Positions 44,875-53,791 are shown, numbered from the stretch's first letter. The stretch: 64,000 nucleotides of DNA from an uncultured Lachnospiraceae bacterium (GCA_947177165.1 CAMWTP010000009.1:1-64000), one strand, 5' to 3'. Notes: generated by a model from the letters alone, not told the origin. Program-made: numbers and translations.

Positions 44875-44915
44875 TCAAACGAACAGAAAATACAGAAGTA
44901 CGAGAGGTGGTGAGT

Positions 44916-45122
44916 TTGTTGTTTGGGATAAAGATTAAAACATATCTTGACGACAACGGCATCAGATACACACATGTGTCTGAAAAAACAGGGATTCCAA
45001 TGGATATTCTGAGTTTATTGTTAACTGGGAAAAGGAAAGTCGAGGCGACAGAGTATTTTGCAATATGTAATGCGTTAAATGTGCCCCTGACAAAATTTGC
45101 GGATGACGGTGTGAGCGCATGA
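44916..45122 (+). CDS. Small XRE-like DNA-binding protein
   Basis: A protein of about 68 aa consisting of little more than one helix-turn-helix (LDDNGIRYTHVSEKTGIPMD, then LLLTGKRKVEATEYFAICNA). No ATG is usable: the open frame begins inside the -35 box. TTG at 44916 or 44919, after AGGTGG, is the likely start. It resembles a Cro-like partner of the divergent XRE repressor. The next gene lies 114 bp downstream behind two hairpins. Confidence 0.7.
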   Translation: MLFGIKIKTYLDDNGIRYTHVSEKTGIPMDILSLLLTGKRKVEATEYFAICNALNVPLTKFADDGVSA

Positions 45123-45146
45123 GGTGTGCGGAAATTTAATCATGTT

Positions 45147-45176
45147 TGAAACGTTTCTGGAGACAGAAACGTTTCA
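45147..45176. other. Perfect hairpin with GAGA tetraloop
   Basis: TGAAACGTTTCTG (45147-45159), GAGA, then the exact complement (45164-45176). The arms contain the self-palindrome GAAACGTTTC. No T-tract follows on the plus strand, so it could be an RNA structure, an mRNA end or a dimeric protein-binding site. Confidence 0.6.
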
Positions 45177-45187
45177 TATAGATATGG

Positions 45188-45207
45188 TAATCTGCCCAGG
45201 CAGATTA
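45188..45207 (+). other. Leader hairpin before the Ser-rich secreted protein gene
   Basis: TAATCTGC, a 4-nt loop, GCAGATTA, ending 14 bases before the AAGGAGG ribosome site. It may act as an mRNA stabiliser or a regulatory leader. Confidence 0.5.
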
Positions 45208-45235
45208 TCAAAAACAAAAAGGAGGAAGGGAAACA

Positions 45236-45928
45236 ATGAAATCTATCAAAGTGAAGAGGATTCTTGCGGCGGTCCTTGCGGCGTCAATGGTCATGGCATC
45301 TGCAGTGACAGTCAGCGCATCAGGCTCAGACACGACTGAACCGGGTGTGAGTTCCAGTGAATCGTCTAGCAGCTCAAGTGAATCATCTGACAGCTCAAGT
45401 GAGTCATCCAATGTGACAGTAACTTATGCACAGACAATGTCAAAAGCAGCGGATGCTGCTATGAGCGTGGCTGGCACAAGTGTCAGAACTTCTGTAGCTG
45501 GCGTGTATGCGGCTCAGAAGGTACAGGGAGTGGCAGTAGTCACACCGCTGGCGGCAGTCAGGACATCGCTTGGTCTGGCTGGCAATCAGACTCCGGCGAT
45601 CATCATTTATGATACGGACGAGAGCAAGAGTTACCGTGCGATGGAATGTGTCAATGCGGCAGCAGGGGCAATCGGCGGTACAGTCGTGGCAACCATGAAC
45701 ATTGATCTCGGCGCGAAGGAGAGCGGAAAATGGGTTGCATTGTCAAGCGGAACAGTGGGACTTGTCACAGGACTTCCGAAGGGCGCTGACACAAGCAAAG
45801 AGTACTGCGCAATCTGCGTTCAGCCGGGCGGTGTTATCACAATCCTCGAAGATCAGGACTTAAATCCGGCAACCGTTACATTTGAGGTACAGGCTGGTCT
45901 TGGAACCTATGCAATTACTGCGAAATAA
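45236..45928 (+). CDS. Ser-rich secreted protein of unknown function
   Basis: A 230-aa secreted protein: signal peptide with a long hydrophobic core ending VTVSASG (about residue 30), then a low-complexity Ser/Glu stretch (about 39-58) made of repeated SSSES-type units, then a compact Cys-poor domain (VVTPLAAVRTSLGLAGNQTP, then CAICVQPGGVITILEDQD). The Ser-rich part looks like a flexible or glycosylated linker. Two hairpins lie upstream, and the terminator downstream overlaps the next gene. The AAGGAGGAAGGG ribosome site is very strong, suggesting high expression. The family is not recognised. Confidence 0.8.
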   Translation: MKSIKVKRILAAVLAASMVMASAVTVSASGSDTTEPGVSSSESSSSSSESSDSSSESSNVTVTYAQTMSKAADAAMSVAGTSVRTSVAGVYAAQKVQGVAVVTPLAAVRTSLGLAGNQTPAIIIYDTDESKSYRAMECVNAAAGAIGGTVVATMNIDLGAKESGKWVALSSGTVGLVTGLPKGADTSKEYCAICVQPGGVITILEDQDLNPATVTFEVQAGLGTYAITAK

Positions 45929-47705
45929 TTGCATACAGAAAACAAAGCTATGGTGCATGCATCATGCATATACCATAGCTTTCCTTCTGGTTTTGTGCTG
46001 TTTTTTTGGCTACAGTATTGGAAAAATCTATGGGTTTGCGATTCTTCCGGATGAGTTCGGGTATTGGTCGTATGCGGCGGCAGCTGCAGGATACGACTGG
46101 TCGGGAATCGTGTCATTGAACTCCTATTATTCTTATGGATACAGTGTCATCCTGCTACCTGTTTTTCTGTTGTTTCGGGATGGCTTAATGGCATATCGCG
46201 CGGCGGTTATAGTGAATTTTGTGATGCTGGCAGGGATTGGTCTCATGCTGCGTTATTTGGCGGGAAGGATATTTCCCAATGGGAACCGAAAACTCCTGTC
46301 TGCCTTTGCAGCAGTGGCCGCACTATATCCCACCCTCCTTCTATATGCCAGAACCACAATGGCAGAAACGCTGTTGGTGTTTCTGTATGTACTGGCTGCC
46401 GTGCTGCTGTATCAGTACCTGGAGCGCAGGAGCGTATCTTGGCTGTTCCTGCTGCTCGTGGTACTTGTCTATGTACATTTCGTACATATGCGGACTATTA
46501 CACTGCTGGCGGCGGGGGTGTTGTCTGTCCTGCTTGACAGACTGCTGTTCCCAGAGGTCAGAGAGGACGACAGGCAGGATAATCGATGGCTGTATGTGCT
46601 CGCGGTGGCTGCGGCAGTTCTGTTATTTGTGTCGGGAATGGCTGTGAGGAATGTGGTTTTTGACCATGTTTACACAGGACAGTCCCAGATATTTCAGACA
46701 AATGATTATCAGGGACAGCTTGGAAAGTTTCGTTATATCATGACGTTGGAAGGGTTCGGGAACCTGATTGTCAGCGTGGCCGGAAAAGTGTTGTATCTCG
46801 GGGTGGCAACTTTCGGGACTGGTTTCTGGGGGCTGTGGCATGCATGGAAAGGTGTCAGACGCGGACAGGAGCGGAAGGAAAGAGTATTTTGGTGTTTCAT
46901 CCTTTTGTCGGCGGCAGGGGCATTGATGCTCAATGCTGTCTATACAGTATATCCCGGACGAGTGGATGCGCTGGCATACGGCAGATATCATGAGTATGTA
47001 TTTCCTGTATTGATGCTCGCGGGGCTGTATGAGATGCGGCATGCGCAAAGGCTGTGGAGGGGAATGCTCATAAATGCAGTGCTGGAGCTGTGCATGCTGA
47101 TACCGGTGCTGTGCAGTCTGTGCAGGTATCGCCAGACAAGTCTGCACGCCTGTATGGTATTTGGGATGAGTTATCTGTATGATGCGGGTGATCCTGCTCC
47201 TGTGAAATTTTATCTGGGAGCATATGGATTTGGTATTCTGTTGATGGTGATCGTCACGGCGCTGACCGCGGTCGGGCGCAAAGCGGTAAACCGGATATCT
47301 GTACTGTTTATGATTGCTGTCATGGAGGTTTTTCTGGCGATGAGGGCATCCGCAGCCGTGATCGACACAGGCAGTATCGGGGCGTACAGGGATTCTGTTG
47401 TTGCGGATCGGATTACAGAGCTTATGGGGAACACTGCTGATGAGAAAGCGCAGTCTGCGAGGAGAGTCCTGTATCTGGACGGAGGCGGTGACAGTGCCAT
47501 CGGTATCATACAGTTTTTGCTGCGAGATACCCGGATCACTGTCCTGGATAAGCGGGAAAGTATAGACGATTACGGGGAGAATGAGATGGGGACACGGGAT
47601 TTCGTGCTGATCGACTACAGAGATGATTATGGCGGGGAGCTTTGTAAGCGGTATGCGTACACCTTGTCGAGCGGTCATTTTATTCTCTATTACAATCGGT
47701 TTTGA
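45882..47705 (+). CDS. Polytopic GT-C-type glycosyltransferase
   Basis: A membrane protein of about 600 aa with a dozen hydrophobic segments. The first extracytoplasmic loop carries PDEFGYWSYAAAAAGYDWSG, an Asp-Glu pair placed like the catalytic acid motif of GT-C enzymes that use polyprenyl-phosphate sugars. The last 120 residues form a soluble domain (VLYLDGGGDSAIGIIQFLLR). The start is unclear: the open frame begins at TTG 45882 inside the upstream gene, with ATGs at 45909 and 45957, none with a good ribosome site. A paralogue lies at 59470-61236. It probably adds a sugar to a wall or surface polymer. Confidence 0.75.
   Translation: MRYRLVLEPMQLLRNNCIQKTKLWCMHHAYTIAFLLVLCCFFGYSIGKIYGFAILPDEFGYWSYAAAAAGYDWSGIVSLNSYYSYGYSVILLPVFLLFRDGLMAYRAAVIVNFVMLAGIGLMLRYLAGRIFPNGNRKLLSAFAAVAALYPTLLLYARTTMAETLLVFLYVLAAVLLYQYLERRSVSWLFLLLVVLVYVHFVHMRTITLLAAGVLSVLLDRLLFPEVREDDRQDNRWLYVLAVAAAVLLFVSGMAVRNVVFDHVYTGQSQIFQTNDYQGQLGKFRYIMTLEGFGNLIVSVAGKVLYLGVATFGTGFWGLWHAWKGVRRGQERKERVFWCFILLSAAGALMLNAVYTVYPGRVDALAYGRYHEYVFPVLMLAGLYEMRHAQRLWRGMLINAVLELCMLIPVLCSLCRYRQTSLHACMVFGMSYLYDAGDPAPVKFYLGAYGFGILLMVIVTALTAVGRKAVNRISVLFMIAVMEVFLAMRASAAVIDTGSIGAYRDSVVADRITELMGNTADEKAQSARRVLYLDGGGDSAIGIIQFLLRDTRITVLDKRESIDDYGENEMGTRDFVLIDYRDDYGGELCKRYAYTLSSGHFILYYNRF
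45944..45982 (+). terminator. Terminator of the Ser-rich gene, overlapping the next gene start
   Basis: AAAGCTATGGT (45944-45954) pairs with ACCATAGCTTT (45972-45982), with further ATGCAT palindromes in the loop, followed by a T-rich run. It lies inside the first codons of the GT-C gene. Confidence 0.6.
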
Positions 47706-47720
47706 AAACATTTTGAATAT

Positions 47721-47779
47721 GAGATTTTGAAAAAGAAATTTTGATAAAAGAGATTTTGAATAAAGAGATTTTGATTTAA
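47721..47779 (+). repeat. Short tandem repeat, unit GAGATTTTGAATAAA
   Basis: Four copies of a 14-15 bp unit between the GT-C gene and the SH3-protein gene, with more degenerate ATTTTGAA copies running back to the GT-C stop codon. No coding role is seen. Confidence 0.85.
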
Positions 47780-47805
47780 GACAGGATAGATAGAGAGGCT
47801 GTTTT

Positions 47806-48312
47806 ATGAAGAAGATATTGATTATGGCTGCAGCAGTGTGGACATTGCTGGCAGCGATGTTCGTGCCGGTTAGAGCAGAGGAAGCAGCTGCATCGGTGGT
47901 GGGAACCGTGTTAAAGACGGATGCAGAGGTCAGGGTGTATCAGGATGCATCTGAGACATCAGAGATGATCGCTGAGCTGGAAGCAGGGACGGCGGTTCTC
48001 GTGACTGACGATGACGGGGAAGGCTGGTGCAGAATATCTGTCAGGGAGATTACAGGGTACATAAGGTCAGGGTATCTGGTGCCGCTCTACAGCAGTGATG
48101 AGATGAGTCAGGAATTTGAGCAGGTCGGGAACAATTACCATATGGTGTTCAACGAAGTGCAGCAGCTGGACAAGCAGCAGTCACAGACGAAAATATGGGG
48201 GACGGTCATCGCAGTGCTGACCGCTGGTGTCATCGCGGCAGGTATCATCCCTGTGTTAAAGAAAAATAAGGAAGATGAAACGAATAGGACAAATACGGAA
48301 ACAATACGATGA
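47806..48312 (+). CDS. Membrane-anchored SH3-domain protein
   Basis: A 168-aa exported protein. A signal peptide (LIMAAAVWTLLAAMFVPVRA) is followed by a bacterial SH3 domain (AEVRVYQDASETSEMIAELE, then EGWCRISVREITGYIRSGYL). After a helical linker comes a C-terminal membrane helix (KIWGTVIAVLTAGVIAAGII) and a basic/acidic tail. SH3b domains commonly bind cell-wall peptides, so it may hold the glycan machinery at the wall. The tail overlaps the next gene by 38 bp, which indicates coupled expression. Confidence 0.82.
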   Translation: MKKILIMAAAVWTLLAAMFVPVRAEEAAASVVGTVLKTDAEVRVYQDASETSEMIAELEAGTAVLVTDDDGEGWCRISVREITGYIRSGYLVPLYSSDEMSQEFEQVGNNYHMVFNEVQQLDKQQSQTKIWGTVIAVLTAGVIAAGIIPVLKKNKEDETNRTNTETIR

Positions 48313-49684
48313 ACGGTCAGATTTATTTATCCTTATTCTGACGGGAATCCATAATCTTATATTTGCAGATGTTTCGCTCGCAGGAATGCCGCTGCGGACA
48401 CTGTCTCTGCTCCTGGCGGATTTTGTCTGTATCGCTGTATATATCTATCAGAGGGAGATGATACTGCCGCGCTGGAAAGAATGCAGTGTATATGAGAAGA
48501 CAATGACAGTGCTGCTTGCCTCATCGGCTGCGGTGTTAATCGTTTCTGCGCTTGCGGGTTCCGATTACTTTTGGGAAGGTGTGGATTTCGTAGCACTGCT
48601 GCTGGTATATTTATGCATTTATGGCAGGAAAAAGTTTCCGCAGAACATATTCTGTGTGCACAGCGTTTGCTGCTGTGTGACCTGCAGCCTGCTGTTGTGC
48701 TATTACCTGACTGGCGGAGTTGGGGAATCGCTCGTGGCGCTCTTAGTCCGGAATGATGCAGCGGTGTCGTGGCTGGTGCTGAGTGTTCTGATGAATATGA
48801 TAGCGTATTGTTTTGAGGAAAAGGGGCGGGTATGGTACGGAGGCAATATTCTGCTGGCGGCATTTCTGCTGGCGATACAGAAGAATGTATATGGAATGAT
48901 CGTTGTGGGGCTGATACCGCTGCTGCTTCCGGTCTTCTGCAGACCGTCAAAGGTGCTCGTGGGACGGGCGGCGCAGGCAGAGTTATTGTATGTGTTCCTG
49001 GTCTGTAACATGTCTCTGATTGCAGGATACACACCGCTGCTGGAGGGGATTGTCACATATGACCTGGAAGTCAGTGTGTATATGGAATTGTTCCTGGCTG
49101 CTATGGGAGTATGGTTTTTCAGCTACTGGGACAAGCAGGCCCGGGATGTCAGTATGGATGTCACGCTGCCGCAGATGCGGGAGTGGTGCCGAAAAGCGGC
49201 GGTGGCTTACCTGACTGTTGTCGCAGGAGTTTTTGCGGCATCGGCACTTTTTTATACAGACGATACTTCAGCGTGGAGAGGTGTGGCACAGGTTATTATC
49301 GATGATTTGAGGGAAAATCCCGGTTGGAGGGCAGGACTCCTGGGACAGATGGGACAACGATTTGGGGTTTTCGGTGTGGCGGCTGGGTGTGGCTTGTGTT
49401 ATCTGTGCATCGTGCGAATATATGGGACAAGGCGCTGGCGCGTGAAAGCGCATAAGCTGTATCGTCTCATCGCTGTAATCTGTCTGCTGCAGGCGGTATT
49501 TGTGCCGCAGAACATGGTGTCGTTGCCGTTATCTACCGTTTTTTTCTTCCTGTTTATGGAAGCGGAGGAGGAACAGTCACGGAAAATCACTGCGGATTAT
49601 GGAGAGTGGAGGAAGACAAATGAAACTGATTATACAGATTCCCTGTTTCAACGAGGCGGAGACTTTGGAAATCGCGTTGAATGA
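48275..49684 (+). CDS. Polytopic membrane protein, possible polysaccharide polymerase/ligase-like
   Basis: A 469-aa protein with about eleven hydrophobic segments and short loops (for example MTVLLASSAAVLIVSALAGS and GNILLAAFLLAIQKNVYGMI). A larger extracytoplasmic loop (DDTSAWRGVAQVIIDDLREN) precedes the last helices. Such a layout fits Wzy or O-antigen-ligase type enzymes, and no other polymerase candidate exists in the island, but no diagnostic motif is visible. It begins inside the SH3-protein gene and its end overlaps the next gene by 65 bp. I do not recognise the family with confidence. Confidence 0.6.
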   Translation: MKRIGQIRKQYDERSDLFILILTGIHNLIFADVSLAGMPLRTLSLLLADFVCIAVYIYQREMILPRWKECSVYEKTMTVLLASSAAVLIVSALAGSDYFWEGVDFVALLLVYLCIYGRKKFPQNIFCVHSVCCCVTCSLLLCYYLTGGVGESLVALLVRNDAAVSWLVLSVLMNMIAYCFEEKGRVWYGGNILLAAFLLAIQKNVYGMIVVGLIPLLLPVFCRPSKVLVGRAAQAELLYVFLVCNMSLIAGYTPLLEGIVTYDLEVSVYMELFLAAMGVWFFSYWDKQARDVSMDVTLPQMREWCRKAAVAYLTVVAGVFAASALFYTDDTSAWRGVAQVIIDDLRENPGWRAGLLGQMGQRFGVFGVAAGCGLCYLCIVRIYGTRRWRVKAHKLYRLIAVICLLQAVFVPQNMVSLPLSTVFFFLFMEAEEEQSRKITADYGEWRKTNETDYTDSLFQRGGDFGNRVE

Positions 49685-50660
49685 TCTGCCCAGGAAGCTG
49701 GACGGCATTGACCGGATTGAATACCTGATTATCAATGACGGAAGCAAGGACAACACTGTTGAGGTGGCCAAAAAATGGGGCGTGCATCATGTCGTAAACT
49801 TCACGCAGAACAAGGGACTTGCAAAGGGCTTTATGGCAGGACTGGACGAGTGTCTGCGGCAGGGGGCGGACATCATTGTCAACACGGATGCGGACAATCA
49901 GTACTGCGCGGAGGATATCCAGAAGCTGATACAGCCGATTCTCGAGGGCAGGGCGGACTACGTAATCGGCGCAAGACCAATCGACGAGACGGAGCATTTT
50001 TCATTGATCAAGAAAAAGCTGCAGCATCTCGGCAGCTGGGCGGTGCGAAAGGCTTCAAACACAGATATCCCAGATGCTCCCAGCGGATTCCGCGCGCTGA
50101 GCCGTGAGGCTGCAATGCGCATCAACGTGGTAAATGATTATACATACACATTGGAGACGATTGTGCAGGCAGGCCGTGAAAAGCTTGCGATCATGAGTGT
50201 GCCGGTCCGCACGAACTCTGAGCTGCGCCCGTCGAGATTGTTTAAGAGCATATGGAGTTATGTGAAAAAGTCGATGGTCACGATCCTGAGAGCATACATG
50301 ATGTATAAGCCGCTGAAATTTTTTACCTTTCTGATGCTGCCGCCGGCAATCGTAGGGCTTGCGTTTATCATCCGCTATTTCGTATATGTGGCGGCGGGTA
50401 CTGCGACAGGCCATGTGCAGTCACTGATACTGGCATGCACATTGTTGATTATGGGATTTGTGACCTTTACAATCGGGCTGGTTTCCGATGTGATCGCCGC
50501 GAACAGAAGGCTTTTGCAGGACACACAATACCATACGCGCAGAGCGGAATACGATGCGATTTACGCGCAGCTCCAGCTCGAGCAGAGACCAGTGCGGACG
50601 TACCATGTTGTGAGCGAGAAGCCGCAGTATGGGGAGGGATATGAGAGCTCTGCGATATAG
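49620..50660 (+). CDS. GT2 polyprenyl-phosphate-sugar synthase-like glycosyltransferase
   Basis: This is a 346-aa GT-A enzyme of the dolichol-phosphate-mannose synthase type. It has IPCFNEAETLEIALNDLP, LIINDGSKDNT and the metal-binding DxD in VNTDADNQYCAEDI near residue 88, followed by two C-terminal membrane helices (LPPAIVGLAFIIRYFVYVAA and LILACTLLIMGFVTFTIGLV). Family members transfer a sugar from a nucleotide to polyprenyl phosphate, the donor that GT-C enzymes need, and GT-C-type proteins occur in this same island. The start at 49620 follows GGAGG; a longer frame from 49500 lies inside the previous gene. Confidence 0.87.
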   Translation: MKLIIQIPCFNEAETLEIALNDLPRKLDGIDRIEYLIINDGSKDNTVEVAKKWGVHHVVNFTQNKGLAKGFMAGLDECLRQGADIIVNTDADNQYCAEDIQKLIQPILEGRADYVIGARPIDETEHFSLIKKKLQHLGSWAVRKASNTDIPDAPSGFRALSREAAMRINVVNDYTYTLETIVQAGREKLAIMSVPVRTNSELRPSRLFKSIWSYVKKSMVTILRAYMMYKPLKFFTFLMLPPAIVGLAFIIRYFVYVAAGTATGHVQSLILACTLLIMGFVTFTIGLVSDVIAANRRLLQDTQYHTRRAEYDAIYAQLQLEQRPVRTYHVVSEKPQYGEGYESSAI

Positions 50661-50737
50661 CTGGAATTGCTTGATATAGATTGGTAGATTTTTATGCTGC
50701 ACCTTGACAATTGCATACTTTACGTTAGGAAAAAATG

Positions 50738-50766
50738 TTGTAATGTACCTTTGGAACAGCTATAAT
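50738..50766 (+). promoter_or_regulatory. Sigma-A promoter for the AAA-ATPase/PDDEXK gene
   Basis: TTGTAA (50738-50743), 17 bp, TATAAT (50761-50766), 48 bp before the start. Confidence 0.65.
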
Positions 50767-50813
50767 GAGATTAAGCAGATAATACTGGTTTCATAAATGG
50801 CAAGGAGGGTTAT

Positions 50814-52541
50814 ATGTTAGGCAGACCAGCTCTTGGATATCAGAACTATGAGGAAGTTATCACGGAGAATATCTTTTACATTGATAAGACAGATTTCATC
50901 AGGGAATGGTGGGAGAACGGCGATAAAGTTACGCTAATCACACGCCCCCGCAGATTTGGCAAGACACTCAATATGAGCACGGTTGAATGCTTCTTTTCAA
51001 ATAAATACGCAGGACGAAGTGATTTGTTTGAGGGAAAGGCTATCTGGAGCGAGGAGAAGTACAGACGGCTGCAGGGAACGTTTCCGGTGATTTTTTTGAG
51101 TTTTGCATCAGTTAAGACTGGGAAAGCTGACGGAATGAAGGCAGTGGTGAAACAGATTATTTCTGATGTGTATCGTAAACACAGGGACATGATGTCTTCT
51201 GAGGTATTTCATGACGATGAACGGGTATATTATAATTCCATCAATGATAAAATGTCTGACACTGATGTATTCATGGCGGTGAACCGTCTTAGTGCATTTA
51301 TGGAAAAACGTTTTGGCAAAAAGGCAATCATACTGCTTGACGAGTATGACACTCCGATGCAAGAATCATGGCTGGCGAACAGCTGGGATGAATCGGTTGA
51401 ATTTTTCAGGAACTTTTTCAATGCTACATTCAAGACAAACGATCATATTTACCGGGGAATCATAACAGGGATCACAAGAATCTCGAAAGAGAGCATCTTT
51501 TCAGACCTGAATAACCTGGAGGTTGTGACAACAACGTCTGACAAATATGCATTATCTTTCGGGTTTTCGGAAAAGGAAGTCTTTGCAGCACTCGACGAAA
51601 AGGGACTCGGAAATGAAAAACAAAGTGTAAAAAAGTGGTATGATGGTTTCGTGTTCGGAACATACTCTGATATCTATAATCCGTGGTCGATCGTGTCATT
51701 TATTGGTAAGAATGGACGATATGACACGTATTGGTCAAATACAAGCGGAAATGGCCTTATAAACTCACTGATTCAGAGAGGTGGCACCAGTATCAAGCAG
51801 ACGATGGAGGAGCTTCTTCGGGGAGGAAGCTTTGAGGCGAAAATTGATGAACAGATCGTGTTCAGCCAGTTGAATGGTAATGTCAACGCAGTCTGGAGTC
51901 TGTTATTGGCAACCGGGTATCTCAAAGTATTGAAAGTGACAACCGTGAGTCCCGGATATGATACAGATTCGGATTCGGATTCGGATAAAGAGGGCGATTC
52001 CAGTTACACGCTCGCGCTCACGAATTTTGAAGTGAGGAAAATGTTCAGAAACATGATAGAGGGATGGTTTAATGGCAGCGCAGAGGCAGATTACAACGAC
52101 TTTATTAAGGCGCTGCTCCTCAATGATAAAAAGGCGATGAACCGTTATATGAACCGTGTCGCGCTCGCGACATTCAGCTATTTTGATACAGGGAACAAGC
52201 CATCAGAATATGCGGAACCAGAGCGATTTTACCACGGATTTGTGCTTGGGCTGATGGTGGAGCTGTCAGGCAGGTATTCCATGACTTCGAACCGTGAGAG
52301 CGGATTCGGGCGGTATGATGTGATACTTGAGCCATTGAATGAAAACGATGATGCGATCATCATGGAATTTAAAGTGCATGATCCCGAGGATGAGAAGGCG
52401 CTTGACGACACAGTGCAGAGCGCACTTCGCCAGATTGAGGAAAAACGGTACAGTGCTTCACTCGAGGCAAAAGGAATAGCACCTGGGCGGATTCGGAAAT
52501 ATGGGTTTGCGTTCCGGGGGAAGGAATGCAGGATCGGTTAG
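50814..52541 (+). CDS. AAA-ATPase-like protein with C-terminal PDDEXK nuclease domain
   Basis: A 575-aa protein of the AAA-ATPase_like/PDDEXK_9 (DUF1703) family, numerous in gut Firmicutes and Bacteroidetes. Walker A-like [15 protein letters not shown] near residue 45 and Walker B-like [14 protein letters not shown] near 180 mark the ATPase. The C-terminal nuclease-like domain has [20 protein letters not shown] followed by FKV, the D...ExK pattern. A run of Asp-Ser codons (GATTCG hexamers, 51964-51985) lies in between. AAGGAGG precedes the ATG. The family's role is unproved, possibly mobile-DNA or defence related. It has its own promoter and terminator. Confidence 0.85.
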   Translation: MLGRPALGYQNYEEVITENIFYIDKTDFIREWWENGDKVTLITRPRRFGKTLNMSTVECFFSNKYAGRSDLFEGKAIWSEEKYRRLQGTFPVIFLSFASVKTGKADGMKAVVKQIISDVYRKHRDMMSSEVFHDDERVYYNSINDKMSDTDVFMAVNRLSAFMEKRFGKKAIILLDEYDTPMQESWLANSWDESVEFFRNFFNATFKTNDHIYRGIITGITRISKESIFSDLNNLEVVTTTSDKYALSFGFSEKEVFAALDEKGLGNEKQSVKKWYDGFVFGTYSDIYNPWSIVSFIGKNGRYDTYWSNTSGNGLINSLIQRGGTSIKQTMEELLRGGSFEAKIDEQIVFSQLNGNVNAVWSLLLATGYLKVLKVTTVSPGYDTDSDSDSDKEGDSSYTLALTNFEVRKMFRNMIEGWFNGSAEADYNDFIKALLLNDKKAMNRYMNRVALATFSYFDTGNKPSEYAEPERFYHGFVLGLMVELSGRYSMTSNRESGFGRYDVILEPLNENDDAIIMEFKVHDPEDEKALDDTVQSALRQIEEKRYSASLEAKGIAPGRIRKYGFAFRGKECRIG

Positions 52542-52573
52542 GAATATAGAGAATATACAATAAAGATTAAGGG

Positions 52574-52638
52574 AACTCCCAATGTAAAGTATGCGATTGT
52601 CGGAAGGGCATAGGATGCTTTGCGTTGGGGGTTTTTTT
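52574..52638 (+). terminator. Long terminator or attenuator hairpin ahead of the glycan cluster
   Basis: AACTCCCAATGTAAAG (52574-52589) pairs with 52618-52633 over 16 bp (three G-T pairs), with a 28-nt loop holding a small inner hairpin, then T7. It ends directly at the start of the first GT gene, so it may be a leader that controls entry into the cluster. Confidence 0.65.
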
Positions 52639-52639
52639 G

Positions 52640-53791
52640 ATGGGGAAGACAGAAGCAAAAATTGTATTGATCGGGCCTGTATATCCGTATAAAGGCGGAA
52701 TATCACATTATACAGGTTTGCTGTACAGGGCATTGTGCAAAACATATCATGTGACAATGGTGTCATATAAATTTCAGTATCCAAAGCTCTTATACAAGAA
52801 GGAACAGAGAGATTACAGTAATGACAGTTTTAAAATTGATGATACACAGTATTTGCTACATACTGCAAACCCATTAAACTGGCTGTGCACAGCTAAAAAA
52901 ATAAATGCGATGAAGCCCGAAATGATTATCATTCAGTGGTGGCATCCGTATTTTGCGCCGTGCTATTATATGCTCTGCAGATGTTTGAGAAACACGAAAA
53001 TCTTGTTTGTCTGCCACAATGTATTTCCGCACGAAAGGTTTCCGATGGACAGAATATTGACGAAAGCAGTCCTGAGACAGGGCAGCTGTTATATCGTGCA
53101 GTCTAAGATGGATGCAGAGGACCTGCAGACAATTATGAAACATCCAGTATTCCGTCAGACAGTGCATCCAACATACAATGCTTTTAAGCTTGAAAACATA
53201 TCCAAAGAGGAGGCGCGCATCAGGCTTGGCATACATACCAGCGAAAAAGTACTTCTGTTTTTTGGGTTTGTGCGGGAGTACAAAGGATTGAAATATCTGA
53301 TTCAGGCAATGCCATTAATTATAAAACGTGTTGCGGATATAAAGCTGTTAATTGTGGGTGATTTCTCAAGTGAGGAATCCAAAAGGCAGTATGAGGATAT
53401 GATTGCGCAGACAGGCAGCGGTGATCATATTGCGATATATGATGGTTATATTCCGGACAAAGAAGTGGAAAAATTCTTTGCTGCGTGCGATATCGTGGTA
53501 CTGCCATATATCAGCGCTACACAGAGTGGTATCGCACAGATTGCATACGGTTTTGAAAAGCCGGTGTTAGCTACAAGGGTTGGAGGGTTGCCAGATGTAG
53601 TAATTAATGGAGAAACTGGATATTTAATTGAACCACAGAATCCAGAACAGATTGCAGGTGCTGTTATTGATTTTTATACAATGAATAGAGCAGATACATT
53701 TGCGGATGGGATTGAAAGAGAAAAGTATAAGTATTCATGGGAACGCATGGAACATGTTATTAATGATTTTTTGGACAAGGAAACAGAGTAA
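52640..53791 (+). CDS. GT4-family glycosyltransferase
   Basis: A 383-aa GT-B enzyme. The N-terminal domain has the glycine-rich start VLIGPVYPYKGGISHYTGLL, and the C-terminal domain has LLFFGFVREYKGLKYLIQAM, LLIVGDFSSEESK and the donor-binding end motif VLPYISATQSGIAQIAYGFE, with the ExxxxxxxE-type glutamate replaced or shifted. ATG 52640 is chosen over an upstream TTG at 52625 that lies within the terminator T-run. It is the first gene of the AT-rich cluster. Base composition falls from near the genome average to clearly AT-rich over its last 300 bp. It ends with TAATG overlap into the next gene. Confidence 0.82.
   Translation: MGKTEAKIVLIGPVYPYKGGISHYTGLLYRALCKTYHVTMVSYKFQYPKLLYKKEQRDYSNDSFKIDDTQYLLHTANPLNWLCTAKKINAMKPEMIIIQWWHPYFAPCYYMLCRCLRNTKILFVCHNVFPHERFPMDRILTKAVLRQGSCYIVQSKMDAEDLQTIMKHPVFRQTVHPTYNAFKLENISKEEARIRLGIHTSEKVLLFFGFVREYKGLKYLIQAMPLIIKRVADIKLLIVGDFSSEESKRQYEDMIAQTGSGDHIAIYDGYIPDKEVEKFFAACDIVVLPYISATQSGIAQIAYGFEKPVLATRVGGLPDVVINGETGYLIEPQNPEQIAGAVIDFYTMNRADTFADGIEREKYKYSWERMEHVINDFLDKETE

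Noticed and set aside
44823..45122. Long start for the mini XRE protein (99 aa)
   Set aside because: That start codon is part of the TTGACA -35 box, so it cannot be in the transcript.
46623..47711. 362-aa open frame antisense to the GT-C gene
   Set aside because: The sense frame has membrane helices and a paralogue at 59470-61236; the antisense product is His/Gln/Arg-rich noise.
47721..47779. CRISPR array
   Set aside because: The units are contiguous 15-mers with no spacers, and no cas genes are present.
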